NCBI GenBank assembly: GCA_021817025.1
Contig: JAKAWF010000088.1
Location: forward strand, 1-12,148
DNA: 12,148 bases
From: a bacterium
GTDB lineage: Bacteria > Chloroflexota > Dormibacteria > UBA8260 > Bog-877
Direction: 5' to 3'
A program made the translations under genes and the position numbers. This document shows positions 4,870 to 12,148 of the stretch, one piece after another. Each line of letters starts with the position of its first letter. Position 1 is the first letter of the stretch. Below the pieces are notes generated by a model that worked only from the letters and a program-made list of their open reading frames with translations, had not been told where the DNA came from and searched no databases.

Positions 4870-6402
4870 ATGCCTGATCCCGACCTTCCTGATGAGCCCC
4901 GGCCCGGAAGGACGCGCTCTGGACAGGGGACGCAGGCTCCTCGCGCGGGCGGCCGGCGCACGGCTGACCTTGCCTTCGAGGACCGGCTCGACGCCTTCAC
5001 GGCCCATCTGGACCAGGTCAGGTGCCTCAGCTTCGAGACCCAGGACAGCTACGCCAAGGCGGCCCGGGCGTACTACCGCTGGCTGGAGGCCACCCAGCCC
5101 GCGGTCGGGCTGAGAGAGGCGTCGTCCGCCACCATCCGGGCGTTTGTGGCGTTCGAACGCGAGCACAGGATCGGCGCGGGCACCATCGCCACCTATCTCC
5201 AGGCGCTGAGCGCCTTCTACCAGTTCCTGCTCCTCGACGACCCCGAGGCGGCCAATCCGGTCCGGGGTGTCAGGGGTCCCCGGGTCGTGCCCAAACCGAT
5301 CGACCCCTTCACCGAGGAGGAGATCCGCCAGATGCTCAGCTTCGCGCAGCGCTACCAGCACTCGGCCGACCGGCGGCGCTGGATCGGCTACGTGGTCCTG
5401 GTCATCTTGGCCAGCACCGGAGTGCGCAACGCCGAGCTGCGCGGCCTGGAGACCGAGAACGTCAATTGCTCCCGACGCGAGCTGCGGGTGATCGGCAAGG
5501 GCTCCCAGGAACGGATCATCCCCTTCGGAGCGGGGGCGGCCGAGGCGCTGAGGGCCTATGCCCTGGAGCTCTGGCCCCGGCTCGCGGCCTCGCCGTACTT
5601 CATCGTCAACCCGGCCTCGCTCAATGGCCCCAACCGGGGCCGCATCGGGGAGACGGCGCTCACCGACCTGGTCAAGCTGCTGCTGACGGAGGCCGGGATC
5701 TCCGGGCGGGCCAACCCCCACCGCTTCCGCCACAGCTACGCCACCCTCACCACCAGCCAGACCGGCAACGTGGAGCTGACCAGGGAGCTGCTCGGTCACG
5801 CGGACATCATGACCACCAGCCGCTACCTCCACACCGCGATGAACGACCGCCACCAGGCGGCCGACGGGGTGGACCTGGTCCCGTTGGTGAACCCCCCGGG
5901 CATGCCCGCCGCCAGTCTTCCCGCCCCGCCGTCACCGTTCCACCCTCCCGGGCGCCCGGGCCACGTGCCGGAGGCCGGGCCGGCCCCCCGCGCGGGCGAA
6001 CGACCCTGCGCGCCAGCTCCCGCCGCGGCCCTTGCGGAGGAGACCCAGCCGGCCCGGCCGGACGAGGGGTCCCTGGGCCAAGACCTGAAGGAGCCCGCCG
6101 AGGCGATCCTCGCCCGGGCGGTCGAGGCCGCCCGGCGGCTCCCGCCCCAGCTGCTGGCCCGCCTCGATCCCGAGCGGCTCCTGGAGGCCGCCCTCGGCTC
6201 CCTCATCACCACCGGCCTCGCGACCGAGGTCTTCCTGGCCGCGGCGGGAGCGGTCCTGAGCTGGGCCCATGACCTTCCCCTGCCCCTTTGCCCTTTGCTC
6301 AACGCCTACGGCCAGGGGGTGCCCGCAGCGCTGCTGCAGGTGACCCACACCCTCCAGCTGCTCGGAACCCTCCCTTCGCCCCGCCCCGGATCGCGGCCAT
6401 GA
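4870..6402 (+). CDS. Tyrosine recombinase/integrase with long C-terminal extension
   Basis: A 510-residue protein from the ATG at 4870 (GAGGG at 4861-4865 in front). Residues 33-130 form the SAM-like core-binding domain (FEDRLDAFTAHLDQVRCLSF...). Residues 145-330 form the catalytic domain with the complete set R186 (TGVRNAELRGL), K210 (IGKGSQERIIPF), H284 and R287 (PHRFRHSYATL), H310 (ELLGHADIMTT) and nucleophile Y319 (SRYLH). XerC/D-type enzymes of about 300 residues end here. This one adds a Pro/Ala-rich linker (about 340-400) and a helical, Leu/Ala-rich domain (about 405-500). A TTG at 4822 in the same frame could add 16 residues but has no better ribosome site. It may act on dimers, on integrated elements or on the adjacent accessory cluster; the sequence does not decide between these. 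Confidence 0.85.
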   Translation: MPDPDLPDEPRPGRTRSGQGTQAPRAGGRRTADLAFEDRLDAFTAHLDQVRCLSFETQDSYAKAARAYYRWLEATQPAVGLREASSATIRAFVAFEREHRIGAGTIATYLQALSAFYQFLLLDDPEAANPVRGVRGPRVVPKPIDPFTEEEIRQMLSFAQRYQHSADRRRWIGYVVLVILASTGVRNAELRGLETENVNCSRRELRVIGKGSQERIIPFGAGAAEALRAYALELWPRLAASPYFIVNPASLNGPNRGRIGETALTDLVKLLLTEAGISGRANPHRFRHSYATLTTSQTGNVELTRELLGHADIMTTSRYLHTAMNDRHQAADGVDLVPLVNPPGMPAASLPAPPSPFHPPGRPGHVPEAGPAPRAGERPCAPAPAAALAEETQPARPDEGSLGQDLKEPAEAILARAVEAARRLPPQLLARLDPERLLEAALGSLITTGLATEVFLAAAGAVLSWAHDLPLPLCPLLNAYGQGVPAALLQVTHTLQLLGTLPSPRPGSRP

Positions 6403-6479
6403 GCCGCGGCGGCGCGGCCCCGGTTTGGGGGGGCCAAGCCACCCTCGAACTCAGGGGCTACGGAACTCCCCATAACGAA

Positions 6480-6506
6480 GGAGGAGGGCCCCGCGGGCCC
6501 TCCTCC
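6480..6506. terminator. Perfect 12-bp GC-rich hairpin between converging genes
   Basis: GGAGGAGGGCCC (6480-6491), loop CGC, and its exact complement GGGCCCTCCTCC (6495-6506) form a strong stem. It lies 77 bases beyond the recombinase stop and 28 bases beyond the stop of the opposing surface-protein gene. No clear U-tract follows on either side, as is common in high-GC genomes, so it may work in both directions. Confidence 0.7.
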
Positions 6507-6534
6507 GACTCAGACGAGTCCGAAAACCAGCCTG

Positions 6535-9315
6535 CTAACTCGTTGCCGTAGCGTTGAAGGTGGCGCTGCCACCGCTACCGTCGGTGACAGTCACCGTGCA
6601 GAATCCGACCGTCGAGGCTGTCGTGTAACCGAAGTCCGTCTGTCCGTTGGTACCTGTTGTTCCCCCCGCCGCTGACAGAGCGCCGCATGTCCCAGTGTGA
6701 GCGTAGGTAAGCACGTCGCCACTCACGACTCCGCTCGCGTTCGTGACAGTGACGGTCACGACAACGCTGTTGCCGCTCCCGGCCACCGCCGAGAATGTCG
6801 AGGGACTCAGGCTGATCGTGTTGGCCGGAACCGCAGGGGTCGGCTGGACGATGACGGAACTGCCGTCAGCGACCACCAACGACCCAACCGGATATGCGTA
6901 GTTCGGCGTCGCGCTCACCACATCGATTACGTTAGAGTTCAAAGACGTGGCCGAACTTGTGGTGAACTGCTGGGTGTGGGTCCCGGACACCACGTCCACC
7001 AGACTGCCGGAGGGGATGGCTGCCTGGACTCCAGGGGCCACACCGATTGCGGCAATCGGGCCCGAGGTGCTGAGTGGCCCGGCGAAGAGGGCTGTGTTCA
7101 CCCCGACCGGAGATGAGTCCCCAGCCGCGGCCTCCTTGGCCGTGATCTGGCAGGTCCCGGTGCTGCCGGTACCCGTGCTGCTCGTGTAGGTGGTGGTGGC
7201 CGTTCCGGCGCTGCCGGTGACCAGCGATGTCGCGGCCAGCGTTCCGCAGGCCAGGTTGCTTGACGGAGTGCTGAGCATGATCGCGTCGTTCGGGTACGCA
7301 CCGATCGAGCTGGTCGTCGTCACCGTGATGGTGGAGGTGCTGGTCCCGTTGGCGTCGACCATGGTTGGGCTGCTCGTGACAGCGACCGTGATCGCGCCGC
7401 TGGTCAGGCTGGTCTGGTCGATCGTCGAGGTGCCGGTGGCCCCGGTGCCCGCCTCGGTGGCGGTGACGGTGCAGAAGCCGGCCGTGGCCGACGGGGTGTA
7501 GAAGACCGTGACCTGGCCGGACGAGTTGGTCGTGCCGCTGGTCGTGTTCAGGGAACCGCATGCCGCGGACGACGCGTTGCCGACCTCGGTGAAGGTGACC
7601 GCATCACCGGAGACGGCCGCCCCGGTCGGGCTGTCGACGGTCGCTGTGATCGTAAACCCGCCACTGCTGACCACGGCCGTTTGGCTCGCGGGGCTCATGG
7701 TGACGGTGTTCGTGGGCGCGGTGGTCGCGATCGAGATCGAGCCCTGGTTGCCGCCGTCCGCCTCGGTCGCTGTGATGACGCAGTTGCCGACCGTGGTGCC
7801 GGCGGTGTAGGTCGTGCTCGCGGTGTTGGCGCCGTTAACGAGTGCTGTGCTTGTGATTGCCGGCGAGACGGTACCGCAACCAGCACCCGTGACGGTGAAC
7901 TGCACCGGGTCGGGGTACGTGAAAGATGTGTCCGTGACAGTGGCCGTCACGGTCGCGGTGGTGCTCTCTGTGAGTGTGGTCTTGGTCGTGGTGACGACCA
8001 CTATCGGAGTCACGTACGGCGTGAAGTAGCCGAACTCATCGATGACGAGGTCCGCCATGCCCGCGTGGTTGAAGACCGTTATCGCCCCGGTGCTGCTGAG
8101 CGTCGCCACTGTGAGGTTCGGCACGACCTGGCCGGCGCTCCAGTTGACGTCAGAGGCGACCGGCTGCGCGGCGCCCGCGGGGTAGACGGTGAAGAAGCTC
8201 GCCGCGGTGGTGTTCACCGCGGTCACGTTGGTCACGACCGCGGTCGCGGTTGCGGGCACCGACCCTGCCCCCCCGAGGGTGGTGGTGTAGGTCCCGCCCG
8301 CTCCGAGAGTCCCGCCGCTGACCCGGGTGTCGACCACCCGAATCGGCGTCATCGAGTTGTAGAGGCTCGCGGTCGATGGCAGCGTCATCGTGCTGTTGGT
8401 GAAGTAGCCGGACACGTCCACCACCACGTCGGTGCTCCCGGTGTGGTTGTAGATCGTGACCATCCCGCTCGCGCTGAGCGGCGCCACCACCCGGTTGGCC
8501 ACGGTCTCACCCATGGTCCAGTTCAGGTTCGAGGCGGTCGGCTGGGTGGCCCCGGTCGGATAGACCTCGGCATAGCTGGCGGCCGTGGTGTTGGTGGCGG
8601 TGACGTTCAGGATCGCGGCGGTCGCACCGCTGGGAACTCCGCCGGCCCCGGTGACCTGGACGTTGACGCTGCCGCCCGCGGCGAGCGTGCTGCCCGCGTT
8701 GGGGTAGCCGCTGCCGGTGCGGGTGTCGGCGATCCTGGCTGGGGTCAGCGGAACGTACGCGCCCGCGGTGCTGCCGTTGGTCGGCGGGGCGAAGTAGCCC
8801 TCGAGGTCCACCACCACGTCGGTGCTCCCGGTGTGGTTGTAGAAGGTGACGTCTCCGCCGGTCCCGACCGGGACGATCACGGAGTTGGGTACGGTCTCGC
8901 CCATCGCCCAGTTGAGGTTGGACACCAGGGGCTGGGTGCCACCGGTCGGATAGGCCGACAGGTAGCTCGCGCCGGTGGTGTTGGTGACGGTGACGTTCAG
9001 GGCCACCGCGGTGGCGTTGGACGGCACTCCGTCGGCGGCGGTGACCACCGGCAGGTTCAGGCTGCTCCCGGCGCCCAGGGTCTGCCCGGTGGTGCGGGTG
9101 TCGAGCAGCCGCATCGGGGTCATCGCCGTGTAGGCGCTCCCTGTCGAACTCGTGGTGTTGCTGAGTTGTGCCGTGTGGGCGCTGACGGGCCCGATCGCGG
9201 CTAGCCCGAGCGCGAGGGCTCCGGCGGTGGCTACCAGGCCAACTCCGAGTCGCGGCAACCGTACCGATCCCCGATATCGGGCCCACGAGCCTCGTGGGTT
9301 AGTCAAGATTCTCAC
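6535..9315 (-). CDS. Large secreted surface protein with repeat modules and Ig-like domains
   Basis: A 926-residue protein from the GTG at 9315, preceded by AGGAGG at 9331-9326. Residues 1-46 are a signal peptide: an Arg-rich start, a hydrophobic core (VGLVATAGALALGLAAIG) and a likely cut after PVSA. Three modules follow (about 62-175, 187-305, 319-432), each with the pattern 'P.R..DTR...GVP...A....NVT...YP.G...P..S..NW..G..V.N...N..G..D.V.D..GYF'. Then come four Ig-like, bacterial Big1-type domains (about 439-532, 534-634, 640-736, 833-926), each with one cysteine pair: 480/512, 586/615, 690/722, 877/906. A stretch of about 95 residues without cysteines separates the third and fourth. There is no LPxTG motif, C-terminal membrane helix or enzyme domain. 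Adhesion or cell-surface structure is the likely role, by family resemblance only. An in-frame ATG at 9507 would bury the signal peptide 64 residues inside and is rejected. Confidence 0.75.
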   Translation of the reverse strand: MRILTNPRGSWARYRGSVRLPRLGVGLVATAGALALGLAAIGPVSAHTAQLSNTTSSTGSAYTAMTPMRLLDTRTTGQTLGAGSSLNLPVVTAADGVPSNATAVALNVTVTNTTGASYLSAYPTGGTQPLVSNLNWAMGETVPNSVIVPVGTGGDVTFYNHTGSTDVVVDLEGYFAPPTNGSTAGAYVPLTPARIADTRTGSGYPNAGSTLAAGGSVNVQVTGAGGVPSGATAAILNVTATNTTAASYAEVYPTGATQPTASNLNWTMGETVANRVVAPLSASGMVTIYNHTGSTDVVVDVSGYFTNSTMTLPSTASLYNSMTPIRVVDTRVSGGTLGAGGTYTTTLGGAGSVPATATAVVTNVTAVNTTAASFFTVYPAGAAQPVASDVNWSAGQVVPNLTVATLSSTGAITVFNHAGMADLVIDEFGYFTPYVTPIVVVTTTKTTLTESTTATVTATVTDTSFTYPDPVQFTVTGAGCGTVSPAITSTALVNGANTASTTYTAGTTVGNCVITATEADGGNQGSISIATTAPTNTVTMSPASQTAVVSSGGFTITATVDSPTGAAVSGDAVTFTEVGNASSAACGSLNTTSGTTNSSGQVTVFYTPSATAGFCTVTATEAGTGATGTSTIDQTSLTSGAITVAVTSSPTMVDANGTSTSTITVTTTSSIGAYPNDAIMLSTPSSNLACGTLAATSLVTGSAGTATTTYTSSTGTGSTGTCQITAKEAAAGDSSPVGVNTALFAGPLSTSGPIAAIGVAPGVQAAIPSGSLVDVVSGTHTQQFTTSSATSLNSNVIDVVSATPNYAYPVGSLVVADGSSVIVQPTPAVPANTISLSPSTFSAVAGSGNSVVVTVTVTNASGVVSGDVLTYAHTGTCGALSAAGGTTGTNGQTDFGYTTASTVGFCTVTVTDGSGGSATFNATATS
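8416..8843. repeat. 38-bp exact in-frame direct repeat inside the surface-protein gene
   Basis: Bases 8416-8453 and 8806-8843 are identical. They encode the NHTGSTDVVVD end of modules 2 and 1. The offset of 390 bp is exactly 130 codons, so recombination between the copies would delete or duplicate one module without shifting the frame. Confidence 0.8.
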
Positions 9316-9499
9316 TGCCTTAAGCCCTCCTGTGTCCGGCGATTGGTGCTCGCCTGGCGTTCGCAAATTCCGATGACACTGTCCGGCGGGTCTCCCCCGC
9401 TCTCCTGAGACCATTTCGCGACCCTCCGGTTTATCCGTCCTCGTACTCAAAGCCACCTCCGATCGGCTGGGGACACGCCAAAACTCCCCTTTGGGGTGC
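9316..9499 (-). promoter_or_regulatory. Long structured 5' leader of the surface-protein gene
   Basis: From the predicted transcription start to the GTG at 9315 is about 185 nt, long for this kind of gene. It can form hairpins: GCGGG-GGAGA-CCCGC near 9387-9401, the competing pair GGTCTC...GAGACC overlapping it, and GGCGA-N7-TCGCC near 9338-9354 just before the ribosome site. Alternative pairings suggest attenuation or a riboswitch, but no known riboswitch consensus could be matched by eye. Confidence 0.3.
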
Positions 9500-9505
9500 G
9501 GTCGC

Positions 9506-9536
9506 ATATTAGCAGCACTCTGGGGGGGGAAGTCAA
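9506..9536 (-). promoter_or_regulatory. Candidate promoter with homopolymer in its spacer
   Basis: On the minus strand TTGACT (9536-9531) and TAATAT (9511-9506) are good -35 and -10 boxes separated by 19 nt. That spacer contains eight consecutive C (G on the plus strand, 9522-9529). The spacing is two bases over the optimum, and slippage in the tract would change it. Confidence 0.5.
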
Positions 9537-10459
9537 CTCAGCGCGCATTGATTCTCGGTTTCGTGGGTCGTAGGTTACCCCAGCCGGGCCGGATCCGCTC
9601 CCCTTGAGAGCGATTCCGGGTCGGCGCGGCGGTCTTCCGCAGTTCGAAGGGGGCGACGGGGCCCACCGGTCGAGTCCCCCGCGCCGCCGGTTCAGCCGGG
9701 CCGGGTCGCGGGAAGCGGTCCTGGCCCGCGGTGACCTTCGCCCGCCGCCGGAGGCCTTCCGCCCACCCACCCGGGGCTGGCGGCCTGATCTCCCCCGACC
9801 GCGGCCCGGGCCAGCCTCCCTCCCCGCGCCTGCCTCCACCAGTCCCGCAGAAGCAAGGCGAGCCGAGCCCTCCGCGCTGGATGCCCGCTGAGGAGGACGG
9901 GCTTGATGTGGAGGTCGACTGAGTTCACCCCGGGTCGGAGCGCCGGTCCCGCCCCGGGAATGGCCGTGGGCGGGGCTCGAGGTCCGCGGGGCCGCTCTGG
10001 ACGGCCCGGGTGATGTCACCAAATATAGGAATGGAGCGCCCGAAGCCGGTGAAGAGGACGGTCCCGGCAGGTGGAGGCACGCCCGGCAGCGCCGGCCTTC
10101 GCCGGGGTGACCCGCCCCGGGCGGAGCTCGGCGCCCGGTCGCCACCCTCGGCGGCCGCGCCCGGGCTCCCGCCCCGGTGCCACCGCGCCCCCGGCGCGCC
10201 TTTGCGGTCACCGCCGCCGGACCTCGCCGCAAACCGGCGCCCGGCGCGGACGCTCAGCCCGCGACGGCCAGGACCCGGGCGGCCTCCCGCCGGCGCCCCG
10301 GTGACGCATTGTTCAGGATCTGTCGCAGCCGCGCGACGCCGCCGGCACCGGAGCCGGCGCAGAGTCACAGCGGGAGGTGCCCCGGCGCCACCTCGATATC
10401 ACCTCGGGTCTGGAGGCGTGGACATCAGAGGAGGCGTGGCCGCCGGCAGCGGCGGCAGG
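9537..10459. other. Long GC-rich stretch without a convincing gene
   Basis: About 920 bases between the surface-protein promoter and the diguanylate cyclase. Frames are open on both strands only because stop codons are rare in such GC-rich DNA. Their products are Pro/Arg/Gly-rich with no domains. An AT-rich island (AAATATAGGAATG, 10021-10033) stands out and might hold a promoter or protein site. GC-rich inverted repeats occur around 10085-10110. The stretch should contain the promoter of the downstream gene, but I could not place it. Confidence 0.5.
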
Positions 10460-12148
10460 ATGGCGGATCTCTCGCCCCCGGCAGAGCTGCTGGCGCGCGT
10501 CCGCTGGCTCTTCCTGGGGATAGCGCTGCTCAGTCTGGTGGCGGCTCTGCTGATGGTCTCGATCAACCAGGGCGCCCCCAGCGTGCAGCGGCTGCTGGCG
10601 GCCGCCGGGGCCGGCTGGCTGGGCTGGTCCTGGGTCAGCGGCTACCGCCGGGGAGGCTTCCCCTGGGAGTTCGAGGTCATCTCGGTCGGGGCGATGCTGC
10701 CCCTGGTCGTCGCCGTCGGCAAGCCGGAGTACGCCCTGGCGATGCTCGGGGCCGGGGCCAGCATGCGAGCCCTCTACTCCTCCCCGCGCGGCGCGCTCCT
10801 CATCGCCCTCCAGTTCGAGCTGCCGTACCTGGCCGGAGTCTGGCTGGCCCGCCTGCCCGGCCAGCCCCAGGCGGCCGCCGCCCCCCTCCTGCTGGGCGTG
10901 TCCGGGATCGCGCTGGCGATCGGGGTCGGCCAGCTCCTCCATGCGGCGCTGGAGCGCCACCAGGGAGCCCTGGCCCGGGCCCAGATGCTCCGGGACGCCG
11001 GCATCGAGCTGGGCTCGGCCCCAACCCAGGAGCGGATCATCAATGCCGCCTCGAGGGCTGCCCGGGGCTTCGTCCCCGAGCCCTCCTCGGTGCAGGTGGT
11101 GTGGATCAGGCGTTCCGGGGCCAAGGTCCTGCTGTCGCCTCCGGCCGGCCCCGGCGGCGAGGTCCGCCCGAGCGTGACGCTCAGCCCCGACTCGGTGCCC
11201 GAGGCGGTCCTGCCGGTGCTGCTGGGAGCCTCCCCGCTCGGCCCGGAGCCGGGGCTCACGGCGCAGCTCATCGCCACCTCGAGGCTGGACCCCCGCAACC
11301 AGAGCCTGCTGGTGGTGCCTCTCAGCTCATCCGGCGAGGCCAGGGGCTCTCTGGTGGTCGCCAGCCGCAAGCCCCTGCCCGGCGAGCTCGCCGACAGCTA
11401 CCGCACCCTGGCGGCCCAGGCCGGGATGGCCCTCTCGCGGGCGGACCTCTCCCAGAGCATCCGCCAGAGCGAGGCCCGCTTCCGGGGCCTGGTCCAGAAC
11501 TCCGCCGACCTGGTGATCGCGGTCGGAGAAGGCTCCGAGATCACCTACGTCAGCCCGTCCGTGGAGTCGTTCCTGGGGCGGCCGCTGGCGGAGCTGCGGC
11601 TCGACGGCACCGCCGGGGCGGTCCACCCCCAGGACATGGTCAGGCTCCAGGCCGCGGTCAAGGAGGCCACCCTGCGCAACGGCCAGAGCCCCATGCCGGA
11701 CCTGCGGATGCGCCACCACAGCGGGGAGTGGCGCCTGCTCGAGGTCCAGGCGACCAACTTGCTCCAGGACAAGGACGTGCGGGCGGTGGTGCTGACCGCC
11801 CGCGACGTGACCGAGCGCAAGGCCTTGGAGGAGAGGCTCCGCCACCAGGCCCTCCACGACCCCCTGACCGGGCTCGCCAACCGGCTGCTGCTGCGGGACC
11901 GGATTGAGCATGCCCTCCACGCCCGCCGCAGCCGGCTGCCGCTGGGCCTGCTGGTCCTCGACCTCGACGACTTCAAGAACATCAACGACAGCTACGGCCA
12001 CGCGGCCGGGGACCAGGCCCTGCTGGAGGTGACCCGCCTGGTCCGGCTCTGCCTGCGCCCGGGCGACACCTTCGCCCGCCTCGGCGGCGACGAGTTCGCC
12101 ATCCTGCTGGAGGAGCTGAGCAGCCCCGAGTTCGCGGAGACGGTGGCG
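10460..12148 (+). CDS. Membrane-bound diguanylate cyclase (GAF-like, PAS, GGDEF), cut by the window edge
   Basis: Partial protein, 563 residues visible, which would make cyclic di-GMP from two GTP at the inner membrane. About six hydrophobic segments lie between residues 16 and 165 (for example WLFLGIALLSLVAALLMVS). A GAF-like region spans about 175-330 and a PAS domain about 338-450 (SEARFRGLVQNSADLVIAV to RDVTERKALEERL). The GGDEF domain starts at about 464: HDPLTGLANR, DLDDFKNINDSYGHAAGD, and the active-site loop GGDEF at 542-546. The inhibitory I-site RPGD (533-536) lies five residues before it, so the enzyme is expected to be active and feedback-inhibited. ATG 10460 was chosen, but GTG 10436 and GTG 10418 are in frame with GGAGG very close by. 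An EAL domain could follow beyond the window. The promoter was not identified. Confidence 0.9.
   Translation, partial: MADLSPPAELLARVRWLFLGIALLSLVAALLMVSINQGAPSVQRLLAAAGAGWLGWSWVSGYRRGGFPWEFEVISVGAMLPLVVAVGKPEYALAMLGAGASMRALYSSPRGALLIALQFELPYLAGVWLARLPGQPQAAAAPLLLGVSGIALAIGVGQLLHAALERHQGALARAQMLRDAGIELGSAPTQERIINAASRAARGFVPEPSSVQVVWIRRSGAKVLLSPPAGPGGEVRPSVTLSPDSVPEAVLPVLLGASPLGPEPGLTAQLIATSRLDPRNQSLLVVPLSSSGEARGSLVVASRKPLPGELADSYRTLAAQAGMALSRADLSQSIRQSEARFRGLVQNSADLVIAVGEGSEITYVSPSVESFLGRPLAELRLDGTAGAVHPQDMVRLQAAVKEATLRNGQSPMPDLRMRHHSGEWRLLEVQATNLLQDKDVRAVVLTARDVTERKALEERLRHQALHDPLTGLANRLLLRDRIEHALHARRSRLPLGLLVLDLDDFKNINDSYGHAAGDQALLEVTRLVRLCLRPGDTFARLGGDEFAILLEELSSPEFAETVA

Noticed and set aside
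4651..5853. Long minus-strand frame of 400 residues
   Set aside because: It lies opposite the tyrosine recombinase, whose motifs are intact. The minus-strand product is a low-complexity shadow created by high GC content.
7681..9204. Plus-strand frame of 507 residues inside the surface-protein region
   Set aside because: It is antisense to the repeat-module gene, with Gly/Arg/His-rich composition and no domain. The minus strand carries signal peptide, ribosome site and repeats.
9316..9507. N-terminal extension of the surface protein from ATG 9507
   Set aside because: The ATG falls at the candidate -10 box, has no ribosome site, and would place a standard signal peptide 64 residues inside the protein.
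9447..10232. Minus-strand frame of 261 residues
   Set aside because: Composition is Arg/Pro/Gly/Ala-rich throughout and no start signal or domain is visible. It also runs across the surface-protein promoter region.
10177..11907. Plus-strand frame of 576 residues overlapping the cyclase
   Set aside because: Pro/Arg/Gly-rich frame in another register. The true frame shows membrane segments, PAS and GGDEF motifs.
1..12148. CRISPR array, tRNA or rRNA
   Set aside because: No regularly spaced short repeats and no tRNA or rRNA signature sequence was seen on either strand. The only periodic repeats are protein-coding modules and the two short IS-like repeats.

Overview
This is a high-GC bacterial window of about 12 kb. 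It reads as accessory, genomic-island DNA on the left and more ordinary chromosomal genes on the right. GC-rich third codon positions, GTG/TTG/CTG starts, two antitoxin genes with apparently leaderless promoters, and a secreted protein built from 'DTR...GYF' modules all suggest Actinomycetota or a neighbouring high-GC phylum. No rRNA, tRNA or other taxonomic marker is present, so this stays an inference.

Left part (1-4409): a cluster of toxin-antitoxin (TA) loci interleaved with debris. First comes the 3' tail of an unidentified gene that overlaps an AbiEii-like nucleotidyltransferase gene (72-899), as in a type IV TA operon. Next is a frameshifted, minus-strand C-terminal remnant of an IS66-like transposase (920-1320), then about 500 bp with no convincing gene. 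A vapBC-type module follows (1874-2526), with a perfect palindrome directly before the antitoxin start. A minus-strand HipB-like XRE regulator (3055-3351) is followed only by a short HipA-like N-terminal remnant, so it looks like an orphan antitoxin with a well-formed promoter and two operator-like half-palindromes. A second vapBC module (3610-4409) has a toxin gene that seems to start at a CTG overlapping the antitoxin stop.

Middle part (4410-6506): a small unrecognised reading frame, two direct repeats resembling the end of an insertion sequence, then a tyrosine recombinase with all catalytic residues and an unusual C-terminal extension of about 170 residues. A perfect 12-bp GC-rich hairpin separates it from the converging gene beyond.

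Right part (6480-12148): a long minus-strand gene encodes a secreted protein with a signal peptide, three repeated beta-rich modules and four Ig-like domains, each with one cysteine pair. Its candidate promoter holds an eight-base homopolymer between the -35 and -10 boxes, and its 5' leader of about 185 nt can form several hairpins. About 920 bp without a convincing gene follow. The window ends inside a plus-strand membrane-bound diguanylate cyclase (about six membrane segments, GAF-like region, PAS, GGDEF with I-site).

The strongest themes are the dense TA cluster with decayed members next to a recombinase and transposon scars, and the possible slippage-controlled promoter of the large surface protein. 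No CRISPR array, tRNA or rRNA was seen.
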